DNA of 64,000 nt from Rhynochetos jubatus (GCA_027574665.1 CM050655.1:5456001-5520000); one strand, 5' to 3'; counted from the first letter of the stretch, positions 1 to 13,790 are shown. A program made the numbers and translations. The notes: a model not told the origin generated them from the sequence alone.

Positions 1-7
1 CAGGTAC

Positions 8-114
8 CTGATTCAGTTCCTCATCATTTGCAACTGCCAGGAGGATGTGTCTGGGGGCAATTCGTCCTTTCTTGTTGTCTCGTGCTGCGTTTCCCGCTAA
101 TTCTAGAATTTCAG
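8..114 (-). CDS. MACROH2A2: MACROH2A2 coding exon 2 (histone fold, second half; last exon in window)
   Basis: On the minus strand a TTTACAG acceptor (AG at 115-116) precedes 107 bases and a GTACCTG donor (GT at 6-7). With the single G carried over from the previous exon it reads 36 codons beginning [14 protein letters not shown] and ending ANDEELNQ. These are the alpha2-L2-alpha3 part of the H2A fold, with the H2A docking segment ([18 protein letters not shown]). The residues fit macroH2A2 well: [12 protein letters not shown] is macroH2A2-like, while macroH2A1 has [12 protein letters not shown] (human sequences from memory). The linker and the macro domain lie beyond base 1. This exon must be joined to the one at 8090-8322 for the frame to work. 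Confidence 0.93.
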
Positions 115-3100
115 CTGTAAACACATTGAGATAAAAATGAGTAACAAAGATGCCACTTACGTATACCCTATGTACACATTTTACATTCCTTCTTAACATC
201 CATTTACCTTTTCAGGGGTGTTTCCCAGTTGAAACGGTCGTTGCTACAGAAAGGCAGAAACCAAACCACGCTCAATGTATTTGTAAATTTAGGTAACATA
301 ATTTCTCCTTCCTAATTGCCTAAAGGAAAGCTAGCAGAAAATATGCTAAGCTTGGTTCACACAACTCCTTTTACAAGTCCCAAGTCAGAATTCCCTTGCA
401 GAAAGGGCCAAGAAACACCCTATAAAAAGGTACATCAGCGGTCCAAAATTCAGCAGTAACCCTGTACCAGTAAAGCATGCAACCAAACCCCAAACCTCGT
501 TCAGAGGGTTCTGACAAAACAGCAAGGATTCTCCGGACCAGGTAAGACAAAGACTGAGGTGCATTTAAAGAAATACTTTGAAAGCCAACAAACTAGCCAG
601 GCGATGCTGCGATTGTGCATTAAAGGGCGTTGAAAATCCGTGAGAAGCTTCGTTTTTCAGAACAAGCTGTGAAAGGTTTGACGTAGAGGCAAGCAGAGAC
701 AACGGGAAGAGCTTCAGTGCACAAACGACCGGTAGAAAGTTCCTTCTTCACTTCAAAAGCAGTTCCTCTAAATTTGAAACGACTGTTTATACTGTGACTA
801 CAGTCGCTGAGCTTTTTCTAATTGTTATAGAGGAAACACACACAGGTCTTTCTGAGTTTGTTTAAACTGTAGCAATCAGTATAACTCATTAACATACAGA
901 GTTTGGCCCCTATTCAGCAGTTATTTCTCACGTAAGAGCTCTGCTGAGACGCTGAGAAGGAGGAAAAGGGAATGTTTTCCCTCAAATAACCACAAAAATC
1001 ATATTCACACCTTGTTTAACTTTAAAAGTATCCAGTGCCCCTGCCTTCCGGCTTTTGTTTTTGTATTTACATCTCTCGGTACGAGGGGGTAAGAAAGTTA
1101 CAGGCCACCAGTGTCCTATTAATGATACCTTACTCCTTTTTTTTATTAATTGACTAAACAAAGAACTGTGACTATTATAAAAAGAACTTCCCTGAAAAAT
1201 CAAGTGGAAATGTACATAATGCTCTCTGGCTAAAATCCAAAGGATTTCAACGAGAGGTTTAGCTCTCAGTTTGTGGGAAAAAGACAAGCTTTCCATTTCG
1301 CTGTCAGAATAACACAAGCGCGTACTTGTCATCCAGTTCTCGCTGCCATACAGCACGCAGACGTATATGAACGGTGGAGATGTGAAAGCCATTGTTCAGA
1401 ACGACGTGCATATTCACAGCAAATTGTTTAGGAAACGGCCAGCGTCTGCTGAAAACTGTCACTATTATTCATGCAAAACTTTCAAGAAATATTATCAGAG
1501 TTGCAAAGACAAGCACTTACATTTTAGGAAATACTAGAACACGGGCTGCAATAACTAGGCCACTGCCAGGAGGAAAAAACCATAGCAGTGTACGATTGGA
1601 CCATCAGGACTAGCGTCACACCGCAAACACACACCGGGCCTACGCTAAGAGTTAGGGTGGCTACCTCGGCTCTGGCATTTCCTAACTTTGGAGCGTTTGA
1701 CTTGGACTTTAAAGAAGGAGACTGAAAAGAGATCCTGCGTAATCCAGTCCCCCGTGAGCTGGAAGCTTCAGACACGACTCCCAGACCTCTGCCAGTGGAG
1801 CTAACGCAGCAGCAGACAGCAGGAACAGATTGCCATCCATGGTGCAGACCAGCGTAAAGCAAGAAAAGAGACTTCTCCAGTGGGTTTTGCAAGATTGGTG
1901 CCGACAGCAGAGGAAGATTGCATCGGGGGGGGGGGGGGAAATAAAGCAACACATACTTACCTGTGTGGTTCTTTGAGATGTGCCAACAACAGGCACATCC
2001 TGCTACCTGTGTGCTCACCCCACTCCCCCAGGTTCTGGGTCCTTAGGCCAGCAGCATCCTGATGGTGCACTCAAATGTCCTCTGCCTAATGTCAAGAGCA
2101 AAAAACGCAGAACGCTCAAATGCCAGCCCTCAACCACCGGACACCAGGAAGAAGGAGATCCCAGGCAGAGATGACGTACGGCAGACTGCGGAACAGGCAC
2201 ATAATGTATCAAATGATGCCAATTATTTGCATAGGTAAATAATTGCCTTACCTCCTTCTAACGAATGTTCATACGTGTATTTTTCTAATGCTGGAGGCAG
2301 GGACTCACAGTCTTTAGAATATAAAATGGCACTTGGAAAATGCAACATCAAATCTGGAGGCTTCGGTCATCCAATAACAACAGATCCCTAAAGAAACCGC
2401 TTTACATTTCAAGTAGAAAGGTCTTGACAGCTGAGGTTACCTGAAGTCTAAGAAGGCTAGTCAGAGAATACAGGTCCTGCAATAAACCCTGTACTGTAAC
2501 AAGCGCTCTTGAAATCAGGCATCTCGATATTCTCGGACACAAGCCGGTTTTACTTTACGTGCTCTCAGCAGCAGGCATTAAGAATTGAAGTGAAATCTGA
2601 AATAATCTTGCTTCCCTTAAGATTCAAAATCCACAAAGACGCCTCCACACTGGAAGCATAACTCCAAACTCAGACATCTTCCGCGCAAACGGCCACCAGC
2701 TCCGTAACGCACTCCATGGTTTACCTCGGCCTCAGACAGACACTGAATGTTACTCAACAGAGCAACGCTCTACACACCAGCTAGGATTTTTAAAGGAGCC
2801 TTTTCTCATGTTTGATAGGCATTCAGGACCACGGAAGAACACAACTGTCTTCCAACTGACACAAGCAGCAGCCAAGCCGTGACCTGAACGGGATTACAGC
2901 TTCTCATCCTGTGACATACAGGCAAAAAAAATAAAAATTTTTCTTTAGCTGATGGATCAACAGATTTGGAGTGTCTGGAAACCAAAAGCATCCTAGCCAG
3001 GCCAACGCTATTTGATCAGCTGAGCTCAGCCTCCTTTCGTGAAGTGTGCAGCTGGACTGATAAGAAAGATATATGAGAACTACTGATAGCAGGAATTGGA

Positions 3101-6100
3101 AAGATTTCCAAGAGGTTATCTTGGATTCCATCTCCCCTTTAAGATAAGCTGTGACAGTTCCTGTTACGCTAGCACGTACACATCTACCAATAATACCTTT
3201 GCTCTGAAAAGACGTATCGGATGATGGAGTCCTTGGTCCTCCGTGTGCAAGTGGGAAAGCATCTGCTCGGTTCGTCTCTTGGCGGCAGACGAGTACAACA
3301 GAAGATCATGCCAGCTGATGTCCTTTGGAGGAGGAAGTACATGCGCCGGTGTTGGGTTCCGCCCTAATTTAGAGAAGATGGCTTTCCACTGACATCTTCC
3401 ACGAGTTCCTCTGACCAGCACACCTTTCACGTGTCTTCTGCTTCCTAAGCAAGAGGCATCTGTATTTTTTGCCTACATTTTGAGAAGGTGCATTACGGGA
3501 CACGTGCGGCTGATGTTTGATTTGGACGATGATGACACACTCAGAGCACAGTCTGGCGTGCCCCTGTTGCAAAATCCATAAATCCAGCAGCACCAAGGCC
3601 AACTTTTCATGGAATTTTAACCCTGAAGCCAGCAGAGCCCAGCACTGTTCCAGCAAACACAACCTTCTGGATAGGAACTAAGCTGCAGTTTTGCAATACG
3701 GTTTTCAAGCCTGAGATATAAAACAGCATTATAAAAAATAGCCTTAGAACACTGATGAGATCTACTTCACATTGGCTAATCAGTCGAGGTAAACGTACCT
3801 CTTCCTGAGATACGTTGCGGTGATTGCTGGCATTTTAACAACGGGGTTGATAAGCCAAAGCGCAGCTTTGGCATTGATAATGGCTGTGGGGTGCAGCCAA
3901 AATCAATCCTGCATACAAAGGGAAAAAATGGGGATGTAGTAGCTCGTAACACAGGACACATACCAAAGCCAAAAGGCAGTCTGGATCACGTGGCAACTGG
4001 GAATAAGTATGCTCAAGATGAATATGCACCATCCGGATGATGCTAGTCAAGAAGGTCAGCGCTTCAGGGCAGCACAAGTAGAGGCCATCAACAGACCACG
4101 CGCACGGCTGACGGCTCACGGGAGAATCGCTGCTCCGTGCCAGGCCGCGGATGAACGCAGTCAGGCAGCTCTGGTGCTCTTTGACCCTTCCAGCGTCATC
4201 CACAACTTGCTTTCCCAGCTCCATGGCCCATCCTGCTTTCCTCAGCAATCCACACTTGAGACTCCTACCTCAGTTGCCTTTCCTGGGCAGTCTCCATTTC
4301 TCCCATCTACTTTCCTCCGTTTTAGTAACGCTCAGGTTCAACCTTCCTTCCTACTCTTCATTATCAGCATACCCTCCATCCAATCCTTGGCCTATGTCCT
4401 GCTCTTCCAACTTTCTCTCCAGCTTCCTGGCAGGATTTTTGGACACCCCTTGCCATTTATATGCTCACTGGTCAGCAGGCCAGCTCCCCCCGCTAGCCAG
4501 ATCCATCCTCTGCTCAGTGTCTAACATCAGTAATCTTCTCCCGCTGTCTTCCCAAAATGTTATCATCTGTTCCCAGTCTCCTCTGATGTGGAACCTGTTC
4601 CTAGTCTCCCAGCCTGCTTATCCAGTTAATTCCAGCTTGCCCTTCCCACCGCACAGACAGTAAGTAGGATTAGCCTCTCCTTCAACTCCTATTCACGTAC
4701 TCCCTGCCTTCAGTCCCAGACCTCTTGCCACCTGCCTCTGTCCAGCGTTTGCCATCACGCCAGAGAGGTGTGCTGCCCGGTACCGCCGAGTCCGCAGAAA
4801 GCCCGCTCCCTGCTCTCAGTGCTGTGACCAGGAGCAGCCGGAACAGCAGTGAGAGGGAAAAATCCTTCTGAGCAACTGGAGCCACGGGCTGAAGCACGCT
4901 CAGCCACTGCGTGGAGTGGCCCAAGCGCAACCCGGTCGCACGTCAGAGCTGAGAGGTTGAGGCACACTCCGTCGCTCTGCGGGAAGACGCATGGGCAGTC
5001 CGGGCAGCACTGGGAGCTGAGAGAGGCTGGAGCATGCTCGGCGAGCACCCCTGCTCCGTGATTTTAGCTGTTAAAATCCTAGAAGCCTCTGCTGAGCATG
5101 AGCAACCTGTGTCTTTTCAAAGTTACGGCTTGGCCGAGGAGAGCGGATTTCTCCGAGACGGCAGAGACCACCTTTCCCTTTTCACAAAGCATCGTCTCTG
5201 CTCAAACACGGAGAAGCGACCAGGCATTTAGAGTTCTCATGAATGTTTTAAGATAAGAAAAAGCCATGGTTCCACCCGCTTCTGTGCAACAATTAAAGAA
5301 CCAGACACCCTTACTCCCACCCTCCCAGATCCAGCCTGAAGCAGTTCCCCCGTATGCAGGTTTCCAGCCTGAATAGCCATCATTTCATACCTGCAAGGAA
5401 GTATCAGATAAGGTTAAGAAACGGTACCAGTCTGATATATAATATCCCTTTTGACAACAGCCTTGGAAAAACACGATTTTGTTTCTAACGGCTTCCCAGA
5501 ACCAAAGGCTACGTTCACACACACACCCTAGGAATAACTAGTTGAGCAAGGTTAGATGTGGCAACACTGGTTTTTAATTGAACTATCCACCGCTGTCCTC
5601 TTTTCAAACAAAACTCTGGGGGGAGCACAGAAACTTTGGTTTGGAAAGACCACAAGCAATAGGTGTTCGCTCAGAAACATGACTCCGTTCTATCAAAATA
5701 CACTCAGGGTTGGGGCAAGGTGGGGTTCTCTCTCTGCTGAACCTTAAAATAGCATTCCCTTACCATTTATGTGGGCCCCCAGCCTACACACCTAGCGATT
5801 TTCTTGCCTGCCTGGTTTAGGAAAAAAGAAGGTGTAGTCAAAGTGTAGGCCCACACGTAATCTGCCCTTACCATATTAATGATTTCAATTAAACTGCGCT
5901 AACTAGCCGGAAGCAGAGCCAAGATATACCCTGTTCTAGTTCAGGTAACAGGCAAACGGTGCTGCGCTGGGTGTTAATAAAAAGATGAGCATAACTCAGT
6001 GCTGCATACACCAGATGTGCTGTTGACAATTTATGACTACACCTTGTAATAATTGCCACAGGTCAGAACAAGCATCTCCAAATGTCTGTCCTAGAAATTC

Positions 6101-8089
6101 CTCTGGATGCTATGGATCCCTGTGCAGTGGGAAAAGAAAAAACAGCATTCTTCCCCAGACTGAAGGGCAGCCGAGTCTCTATGCAGCACGTTATTCAGTT
6201 GTAAAAGTTAGTGCAACTTCCAAAACCCGCGTAATACGGTTTTCATCTTGCAATACCCACACACCCAGAAGTCTGTAGGCGACTCCTAAGTGATTCACAA
6301 GTCATGATAAAGTCAAGCAAAACCACCTCATTATAGAGAAATGTGTATTTATGACATTCCCAAAGAGGCCTGAACCTTCACTAGAAAACATACAGGGGCC
6401 TACCAACAAAATCAAGGTTGGACATCGCTGTGGTAGAGCAGGGGAGCTATGAATCCTCCGTCTCCTCCTTCCCCTGAGTCCCTGCCGCCTCTGAAGCATC
6501 CCTGCCGAGTAGCACTCCGCGCTGCAGGCAGCTAAACGAGCTCTGAGAGTCACGGACTTCCCCGGCACAGCACAACTGCACCAGCTCCACCGAGAGGGGA
6601 GGCCTCTGCAGGTACAAGGCTTCATTTTCAATGTGTGAAACCGGATTGTGCACACACGAGTACGGGTTCTTAATGAGCTGAAAGGTGCTCTCCAAAATCA
6701 CTTGGAGAACTGATCTTTCTCTACGATTAAATGATCTTCGTAAACATGTTTGCTCTTACACAGTAAAAAAATAAAATCAAATGAGTGGGAGAGATGCTCA
6801 GCGTCTTGGACTTGGATTCTGCATGTCAGTGGTGTTTTGGTTTATTTTAAAACCAGCTCCTTTTCTGGATTTATCTCCTGAAGGAGCTGGGGGTGAATAG
6901 AAATGCAAGCTTAAACATTTTGTTTACGTTTCTTCCACACCGGCAATACTTTTTCACCCCAACTCCAGCCTCAGGGGGAAAAAAATTAAAAATAATCCAT
7001 TCTTGTCCTGTAATTAATCAGCATAAATGTGGGAGTTTCTGTAACATGTTATTAGGCCGCATCAGAAATTTAATTTTAATAGTGAAATTACCACTATTTC
7101 ACCTTTTCTCCACACCTTTGAAAGAAAACAGTGCTTTTATTATCTCTTAGTGAGAACGTGTAAAAAAACGACGGCAACGTTTGCGTAAGGACTGGCACGC
7201 AGGGACAAGCAGGCTCCACGCAAGCTTCTTCCGTGCCACTCTGGCAATAAACTACGCTCCTGAAACACGACCCACTCATATAATTCCAACCAGGCTTGTG
7301 ACTCCTCATCGATTCTCTAATGCACCTCAGTCTTGATCTGTAACACCTAAGTAACCTGAACCAGAATCCTCTCCGCAGCAGGCGTTGTGATAATTTGCTA
7401 AAGGTGCTGTTTTCCACAATTAAGTAAAAAACTGAGAAGATAGGATCATAGGACAGTGTGAAATATTACAGTACATTGCGCTGTCGTGTGCCATCTGCCC
7501 CTTCCTCTGAGGTGAGTTCCAGAAAGGAAGGGAAAAGAAATCTCCGGGTATGTGAGAAGATTTCAACCCTGGCACAGTTTCTTTATACACTTAGGCAAGC
7601 CAAAAGGATTTTCAAAATACAAATGAACAACCTCTATATTTCCTAACACTTTCACACTGTTCTTCAAGGAGAAATGCAGCCAGCAAAACAGTTTGTTCAC
7701 TTAAAAAGCACAATAGATGTACAAGGTGGGTTTGCCTTTTTTTTTTTTTAATCCCTGTTATTCATGTCAAGGTGTATCAAAACCCTAATTCACTGCAGTT
7801 TTCTCTTGGACAAAAAACCTCCTAGATGTGCCCCCTCACTCTGCAAAGCCATGAAAAATAATCCTTCCAGCTAGTGACCAAGCATGGTGACTCTAAAGGA
7901 GAAAATCTCCATCCTCAGCCTCGTCAAGAAGCAAATTAATCTCCTCAGCATCTTAAGCACTTTTTAACAAACCCTGCACTCACAGAGCCTGATGTTTCAG
8001 AAGTGCTGAACACGTCCCTATCCCATCCCACGGATAATCCCAGGCTTCTGCGCGTGATCAGCACTTCTAGGGTCAGGTTCTTGGTTTAC
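115..8089 (-). other. MACROH2A2: MACROH2A2 intron between the two coding exons
   Basis: This is an intron of about 8 kb with a GTAAACC donor at its high-coordinate end and a TTTACAG acceptor at its low end. I see no exon in it. It holds a run of 14 G (1925-1938), a C/T-rich stretch (about 4190-4640), a degenerate 67-68 bp tandem repeat (4879-5050) and a T run (7737-7749). The open frames on either strand are short and show no domain. Confidence 0.75.
4879..5050. repeat. degenerate tandem repeat, period about 67-68 bp
   Basis: Two and a half copies of a GC-rich unit begin at 4879, 4946 and 5014, each starting with GAGCC or GAGCT and followed by a CTGAAGCACGCTC-like, TTGAGGCACACTC-like or CTGGAGCATGCTC-like core. 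The copies are strongly diverged, so the repeat is old or coincidental. It lies in the macroH2A2 intron. Confidence 0.4.
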
Positions 8090-8322
8090 CTGCTAGGTAC
8101 TCTATGACGGCTGCCATGTAAACTGGTGCTCCAACGCCTATCCGGTACTTGTACGTCCCTTTCTTTAAGTAGCGCATCATTCTCCCCACAGGGAAAATAA
8201 CGCCCGCCCTGCTTGAGCGGGAGAGTTTGGACATCTTCTTCTTCCCGCTTCGGCCCGACATCTTGAGGCTTTGTGCTTTTCAATGTGCTGGTGATTCTGA
8301 TCCCTCTGCTCCTATCCACGAG
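8090..8322 (-). CDS. MACROH2A2: MACROH2A2 first coding exon (start codon, N-terminal half of histone fold)
   Basis: MacroH2A2 replaces H2A in nucleosomes and marks repressed chromatin such as the inactive X and silenced developmental genes. The exon begins after a TCTCTTGCAG acceptor (AG at 8323-8324), has 61 bases of 5' UTR, and opens at ATG 8261-8259. It ends at 8090 before GTAAACC. The 57 codons plus one base start [20 protein letters not shown] and contain the H2A motif AGVIFPVGR and [13 protein letters not shown]. The [15 protein letters not shown] start is that of macroH2A2, whereas macroH2A1 begins MSSRGGKKKSTK (from memory). Several positions ([13 protein letters not shown]) are closer to macroH2A1 than to human macroH2A2. 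The ATG is the only one that gives the conserved N-terminus. The gene points away from the CpG island near 14 kb, as expected for an upstream non-coding first exon. Confidence 0.95.
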
Positions 8323-11300
8323 CTGCAAGAGAAAAGAAACAGGATCGGTGTTTGGCATAAAGAAACATCTTTTATACATTATCTTGTTCTGCCAGAAGAA
8401 AAAAATCCAAACCCATTCTCAATACCTGTTAAAGCTGAGGCATTATTTATTAAAAGTTGGATAACCAGAACGTTTGCTATAGCTTTTCTTTTGACTACGG
8501 CACTGTCAGTGTAGCAATATCACAGGAAAAGTGGTTTGGAAAACATTAAAAAAAGTATTAAAAAAATCAAATGCACATTAAATGAATCTTAAAAAAAAAA
8601 ACAAACCAAAAAAGCAAACAACTCACAAACAAAAAACCAAATCACACCAAGGCTGACATCCGCAGGACGGAAGATTTCCATGCCGATCGTTCAGTTTAGC
8701 AAGTTATGAACAGCTGAGAAGTACTGGTATAACAGAGAGCACTAAACAAGCTGAAAAGGCAACACTGGTGCCACCTGTAAGTAGAGGAAGTCGTACTGCT
8801 CGCACAGGAGAAGAGAAAACCTACCTACACTGCTTCCCGGGCCTTTATATGGGGAATTTCACATGCAGGGCTGAAGGGAAGCAGCAGGCAAGCAGCTGTG
8901 CTTCAAGCACCTCCCCTTGCGCTGCTCTGGCCTGGGGAACCGAGCCCCAGGGGCCAGCTCACAGGCTTCACCACTTTCGTAATTCTTCCCGAATCACCGT
9001 CACAGCAGTTCCTGGGAGCCCCAGAGCCTTCCTCCACGGAGCTAAGAGGATGTCTTTAACCTCTCATCTTGAAAGGACTGGCTACCCAGTTTCTCTGTCC
9101 GTCAAGCTCCCCGGAGATGTGTTTTTTCCCTGCATTAGGAGCCAACCTAGTCTATACACAAGAACAAAGAGAACAAATCTCACCTTCTCCTCGTTTATGT
9201 GGCAGCCGTGAGACTGCAGGTAAGCGGATGACAAACCCTGGCGTCAGTCAGAGCGTGCACGTGCTCGCGGTTACACCCCGGGTCTCAGCCAAATAATGGG
9301 GAAGTTTTAACCCTGTTTGTTTTTAACTGCATTTTGATAGCTGCCTCGGTGGCCTAATTATGATCCTGGTTACTCCGCTGAAGTAAACGATGAGCACGTC
9401 TGCCACAGACGGTATTTCTGTCATTTGTCACTGGGAACAATCCACATTCAACCCAGGGCACAGAAACCCGCGTTTCATTCTTACCCTGCGTATTACAGGC
9501 CAAAGAGGGTCACCTGTCCCACACAAAGCCACTCACGGAAACCAGCTCATCCCTAATGCCAAATTCAAGGGTGGGGTTCCACGATAACCCAACTTCAACA
9601 CCGCTTTCACTTACTATATCAAGGAAACAAAATCACCACAGGGGCCTTGTCTATCAGCCAGATCATTTCATTCTTCCTGCGTGTAACGTATTACATGCGC
9701 ACAGTAACAAAAGTCGGGGAAGATTAATTAAACTAGCAAACCAATCAGGATGGGCACCTCAAAACCGATGCTGCCCATCATGCCCCATCCCTGGGAGTGT
9801 CCAAGGCCAGGCTGGATGAGGCTTGGAGCAACCTGGGCTAGTGGAGGGTGTCCCTGCCCACGGCAGGGGGGTTGGAACTGGATGGGCTTTAAAATCCCTT
9901 CCAATCCAAACCATTCCAGGATTTTATGATCATCCCACTCAGGGTTCTCTGCAAACTGCCAGTCTGGAATCGCAAGTGGTGGTAAAAGAGCTCATAAACT
10001 GCTACTTCTAAGCACGGATTAAAGGCAATGGCCACTTCAAACAGATACAAGAGGAAAACTTTCCCGGGCGCCCATTAATTGCGTTGATGCAGGAGTAACC
10101 AGTTGTGCAGGACAAGGGAGAAACTGGCTAGGAAGCAGCTCCAGGGACTAGGACCGGTGGGCTACAGTGAGGGGGGAAAAAAGGGCTGTTGTGAGAAGGC
10201 AAACCTTGCATCAAGGTGTATAAGCAAGCGCGGAGCGGAGGAGCTATATCCAACTGCAGACACCGTGCTTCAGGTGCGTGCGGCGATGAGAACCCAGAGG
10301 AGGTGGTAAGAACAACCGGATGTCTGGCACAAACTAAAAGGGAAGGTGAGAGGAAGCAGGGAGACATGACAGTGGTCTTTAGAGATGTAAAAGGCTGCTT
10401 CAGAAGCGGAGGGAGTAAGCGTTCCCTCTAAAAGCGATAGGAAAGGAGTGGGACTCTTACAAAAGCGGCGTAGCGGGGAGGAGAGCGGAGCACCGGACTC
10501 GGTCGGGTGGGGAGCAGCAGAATCCTCCCGCTGGCACAACTTTGGAATGGCTGGAGAATATAGGTCAGAAACGGCACAGGCAGCATCGGATCTGCCTTGG
10601 GACAGGAGGCTGGCCGAGGCCATCTCCTCCAGCCCCCTCACCCAACGAAATCCACAAATTGTGACAAACCCTTCATAAACTTCCGATTTCCTATTCCGCT
10701 ACGGATTAACCTTTTCGGTTCGTGATAACTGACACTCAAATTGATGAAGACACGTAGGCTGGGAATTAGGTTTCCAGCCATCAGCGGAGCAAGCTTCTCA
10801 AACAGCCTTCTCTTCTGAGTAACGTGAGCAACAGTAACTCGTTTTAAGGTGGAACTTAAGAAATGCACTCACTAGGCTACGATCCGATTCCTGCAATACC
10901 CCCCAAGGACACTGTCATCACCCGAGAATTCAGTCCTGTGCCGAAATCCCGAGCGAGCCATGCTGAAAGAGCACACCACAACCAACCACGTTCAGCTGAC
11001 CTCTCGTGTATTTGCTCCCGTCGTACCCAATGCCAACTGCCGTCTAAGTCGGTGGGGAAAAAGCAAACATCATGAGATTGCATCCACAGAAAATACCGTG
11101 GTTGCACTTGACCTCTGTGATAGAAAATCAAAACATATCGAAGCACAACGCTCCGGGGCATGCTGTTGCGTGACATAAATTTATGTGTAATTAATCACTT
11201 CTGGCTCATTCTTCTGTTGCTTCACTGAACTTTCCATCCCTGTCTCTACCCCTTTATTTTTCCCTTCTCTCTCACAGCAAGCCTCAGCCATTTTTTCACC

Positions 11301-13744
11301 CCCCTGCTGCCAAGGCAACCTTTGGAATCCCAAAACATTTTTCCAAATACATTGCAGGTAACAGATCAGCTATGTTTGCAGAATTTTGTGAGAGCCTAAA
11401 CACAAAAGAGGTGTCAAAACTCTGCCAACACTGTCTCGCTCTCTTCTCTGCAACTCACATGGACCAGGATATACCGGGGAGCAACATATACAACACTATG
11501 TTCTTGCCTTGCCTTGTATCCCATGGGAGGCGATTTTTGGTAAGAAAAGCGAGCTATGGCGCAGTCGCATCTACCAGAAAACCATTCCTCTGGACCTGGA
11601 AAAAGAAATGAGGTACGCCGGGGTCGCCAGCTACCTACGCCAGGCATCCTGGAGAGCTCAGGGAATGGTTCCAGGCTCGGGTGACTGTCAGTCCTTGGGA
11701 TCTCAAAGCTCTCCTGCACAGAGGAGCTGCGCCTGGTCTGCAGCGAGGCCCCAGGGGTTCGTGTCCTGCTGGCTCCTTCATCCCACAGGCAGGAGCTTCG
11801 TTTAGCTTGCCCGTCAGCTCAGGCCTGACAGAGTTACGTGATGCACTCACCCGAACTGCTGCGGAGCTGCCAACAGCTGAAGAGCTACAAGTTCAGCGCT
11901 GCTGTCCTAATTGTTCTCTTTGGGTGACACAGCTAAGCGTCAAGGGCTTAGCGCTTGAAAAACACCCGAGTCCACCCACATCAGCTCCCTCACCGCCAGC
12001 TGACTCACGGTCTCTACGTTTGCCCTTATAAACTACAGTCTCCATGAAAAAGCACAGCCGTGCCGTTTATGTGAAGTCCATCCTCGCTGAGGTGGAAGAA
12101 CTGCATCTATATCTGGCTGCCACGATATCGTGAGGCTTGGGCAATTTAAAGCAATTAACTTTTCCAATCCCTTAATTGGTCACGGCACACTCCTACTCTT
12201 CCATGACTCCAACATCCCTGTGTTGCTATGGGGGATTTAGTAGCTACCAGATCTCCCAGCGCTCTTTACAATATGATGAAAACAGGGTAGACTTTTGCAA
12301 GCTGGGCTTTCCTCTGTGAATTAAGTCTTCTTCAGAGCCCCGAAACAACCAGCGATGTTTTCCTGCTGGACAAGGAGCTCAATCTCCTCATCTCTCTCAG
12401 GACTTGGAGGGTCCCTCTGCTTCAGACACTGCCACCCCGACTTCTTCCACCACAGTCATGGGAGGAGGGCGATGGTTGCTGCACAGGGACCCTGGAACAA
12501 CACACCACCCTGGGACATTCCTCTGACCACTGTGCAATTTGCATCCCGATGCATCCAGGAGTACCAAAGCAACCTTAAAAGCACTTTCCAGTCCTTCCTA
12601 CGCAGACGCTCAGAACAACAAAATGTCATAATCATCTTTAGGCAGTAAGGACACATCATTTTCAGAAAAGGAAGAATAACCTGCAGACACAGAAACAGCC
12701 TGTGGCCTCCAAGTGAGCTTGAACTTGACATGCTAGCCAGCAAGCAGTTTCAGAGATTAACACGTCAAGATAGCATAAACGCACAGCAGAAAGCGCAGTG
12801 CAAAATGCCTAAAACACGGGGAGGGGAAGAAACAAAGATTTCATAAGAAAAAAAACGCACAGAAAACAGTAAAAGAAAGCTTAGTTTGCACAACGCAGGA
12901 CCAAGACTTACAACACTCGTGGAGAAAAGTAAATGCTGGTCGTTCCTCCTCACATCGCAGTCCTACACAAGACAGAAGCAAGCTAATAGCTACACCACAA
13001 CCAAAACACGCACTAGCAGCTAGTTATCACCAAACACTTGAGCAACGATTAGGGAAATTCCCAGTCAGATTAAAACAGCTGGCGTGGCTCACAGTATTAA
13101 TAAGGCTTCGAACCAGAACCATCTCTACCGCATTTATTCACCAACGCCAGGTTGGACACCGTGCCCAGACAGTTCACAGGCGCTTGGCGTTCAGAACTCT
13201 AGACTTCCAAATACTGAGAAAACTTGAACTCAGCAGGCAAAGGCTGAAATCAAGGGTGCGGAGGACTACCAGCATGCCTGCGCTTTCCTCATCACCAGCT
13301 TGAAGCTCTGTTTCAACGGTCAGGAGGTGCCAAGCAGCCCAGAGGGGTTAACTCCGCCTGCGCGCTGTATACAAACGCCCCTTTGTGAAAACAGCTCAGA
13401 TGACCTACGGCAGAAGCTCGTTACCTGAAACAAACCGGTAAGGCACAGCCAATGCGCAAACGCAGTGCTACGTGGTCTCAAACCGATGGACACAGAGGGT
13501 GTTCCTACCGAAAGGGGCCTCGCCGAAGCCAGAAGGCCCCGGGGACCCGCGCAGAGGCCCCTCGCAGACTGCAGAGACTGACTCCCGCGGCACAGCCGCT
13601 CCCATGCTGAGAAGTCGGGCCTGACTCGGACCGAGGCTTCTTTTGACCTTACTGAGAACCGCCGCGCTGGCGGGGGACAACCCGGTGAAGACCGGACCCC
13701 AGGGGCCACCCCAGAGCCGGGCAGCCCGGCCCCGGGCCGCTCAC
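8323..13744 (-). other. MACROH2A2: MACROH2A2 first intron (from non-coding exon 1 to coding exon)
   Basis: This sequence lies between the CpG-island promoter and the start-codon exon. If the more distal exon 1 is used, the intron extends to about 14504. It holds an A-rich low-complexity patch (about 8580-8640), one CR1 tail (9775-9930) and a small CpG-richer patch near 10440-10520. No exon with coding character was found. Confidence 0.6.
9775..9930 (+). mobile_element. CR1 LINE, 5'-truncated 3' tail
   Basis: It matches the other CR1 tails in the window: CCCATCCCTGGGAGTGTCC, then CAAGGCCAGGCTGGATGAGG, GTGTCCCTGCCCACGGCAGG, and an ATTTTATGAT end that resembles the CR1 ATTCTATGA terminal repeat. 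It is only about 155 bases long. It sits antisense in the first intron of MACROH2A2. Confidence 0.9.
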
Positions 13745-13790
13745 CGCTAGCTGCCCCGCCCCGCGCCCGCCACGCCGTTGCCTAGACACG
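13745..13790 (-). other. MACROH2A2: candidate MACROH2A2 non-coding exon 1 (proximal)
   Basis: A strong donor GCG|GTGAGC lies at 13745/13744. The CCAAT box and GC boxes lie 50-130 bases upstream on the minus strand, the textbook spacing for a start near 13780. The upper end is a guess because transcription starts cannot be read from sequence. Confidence 0.35.

Noticed and set aside
12355-12648. 97-codon plus-strand frame in MACROH2A2 intron
   Set aside because: No domain, no splice or promoter context, antisense to the gene.
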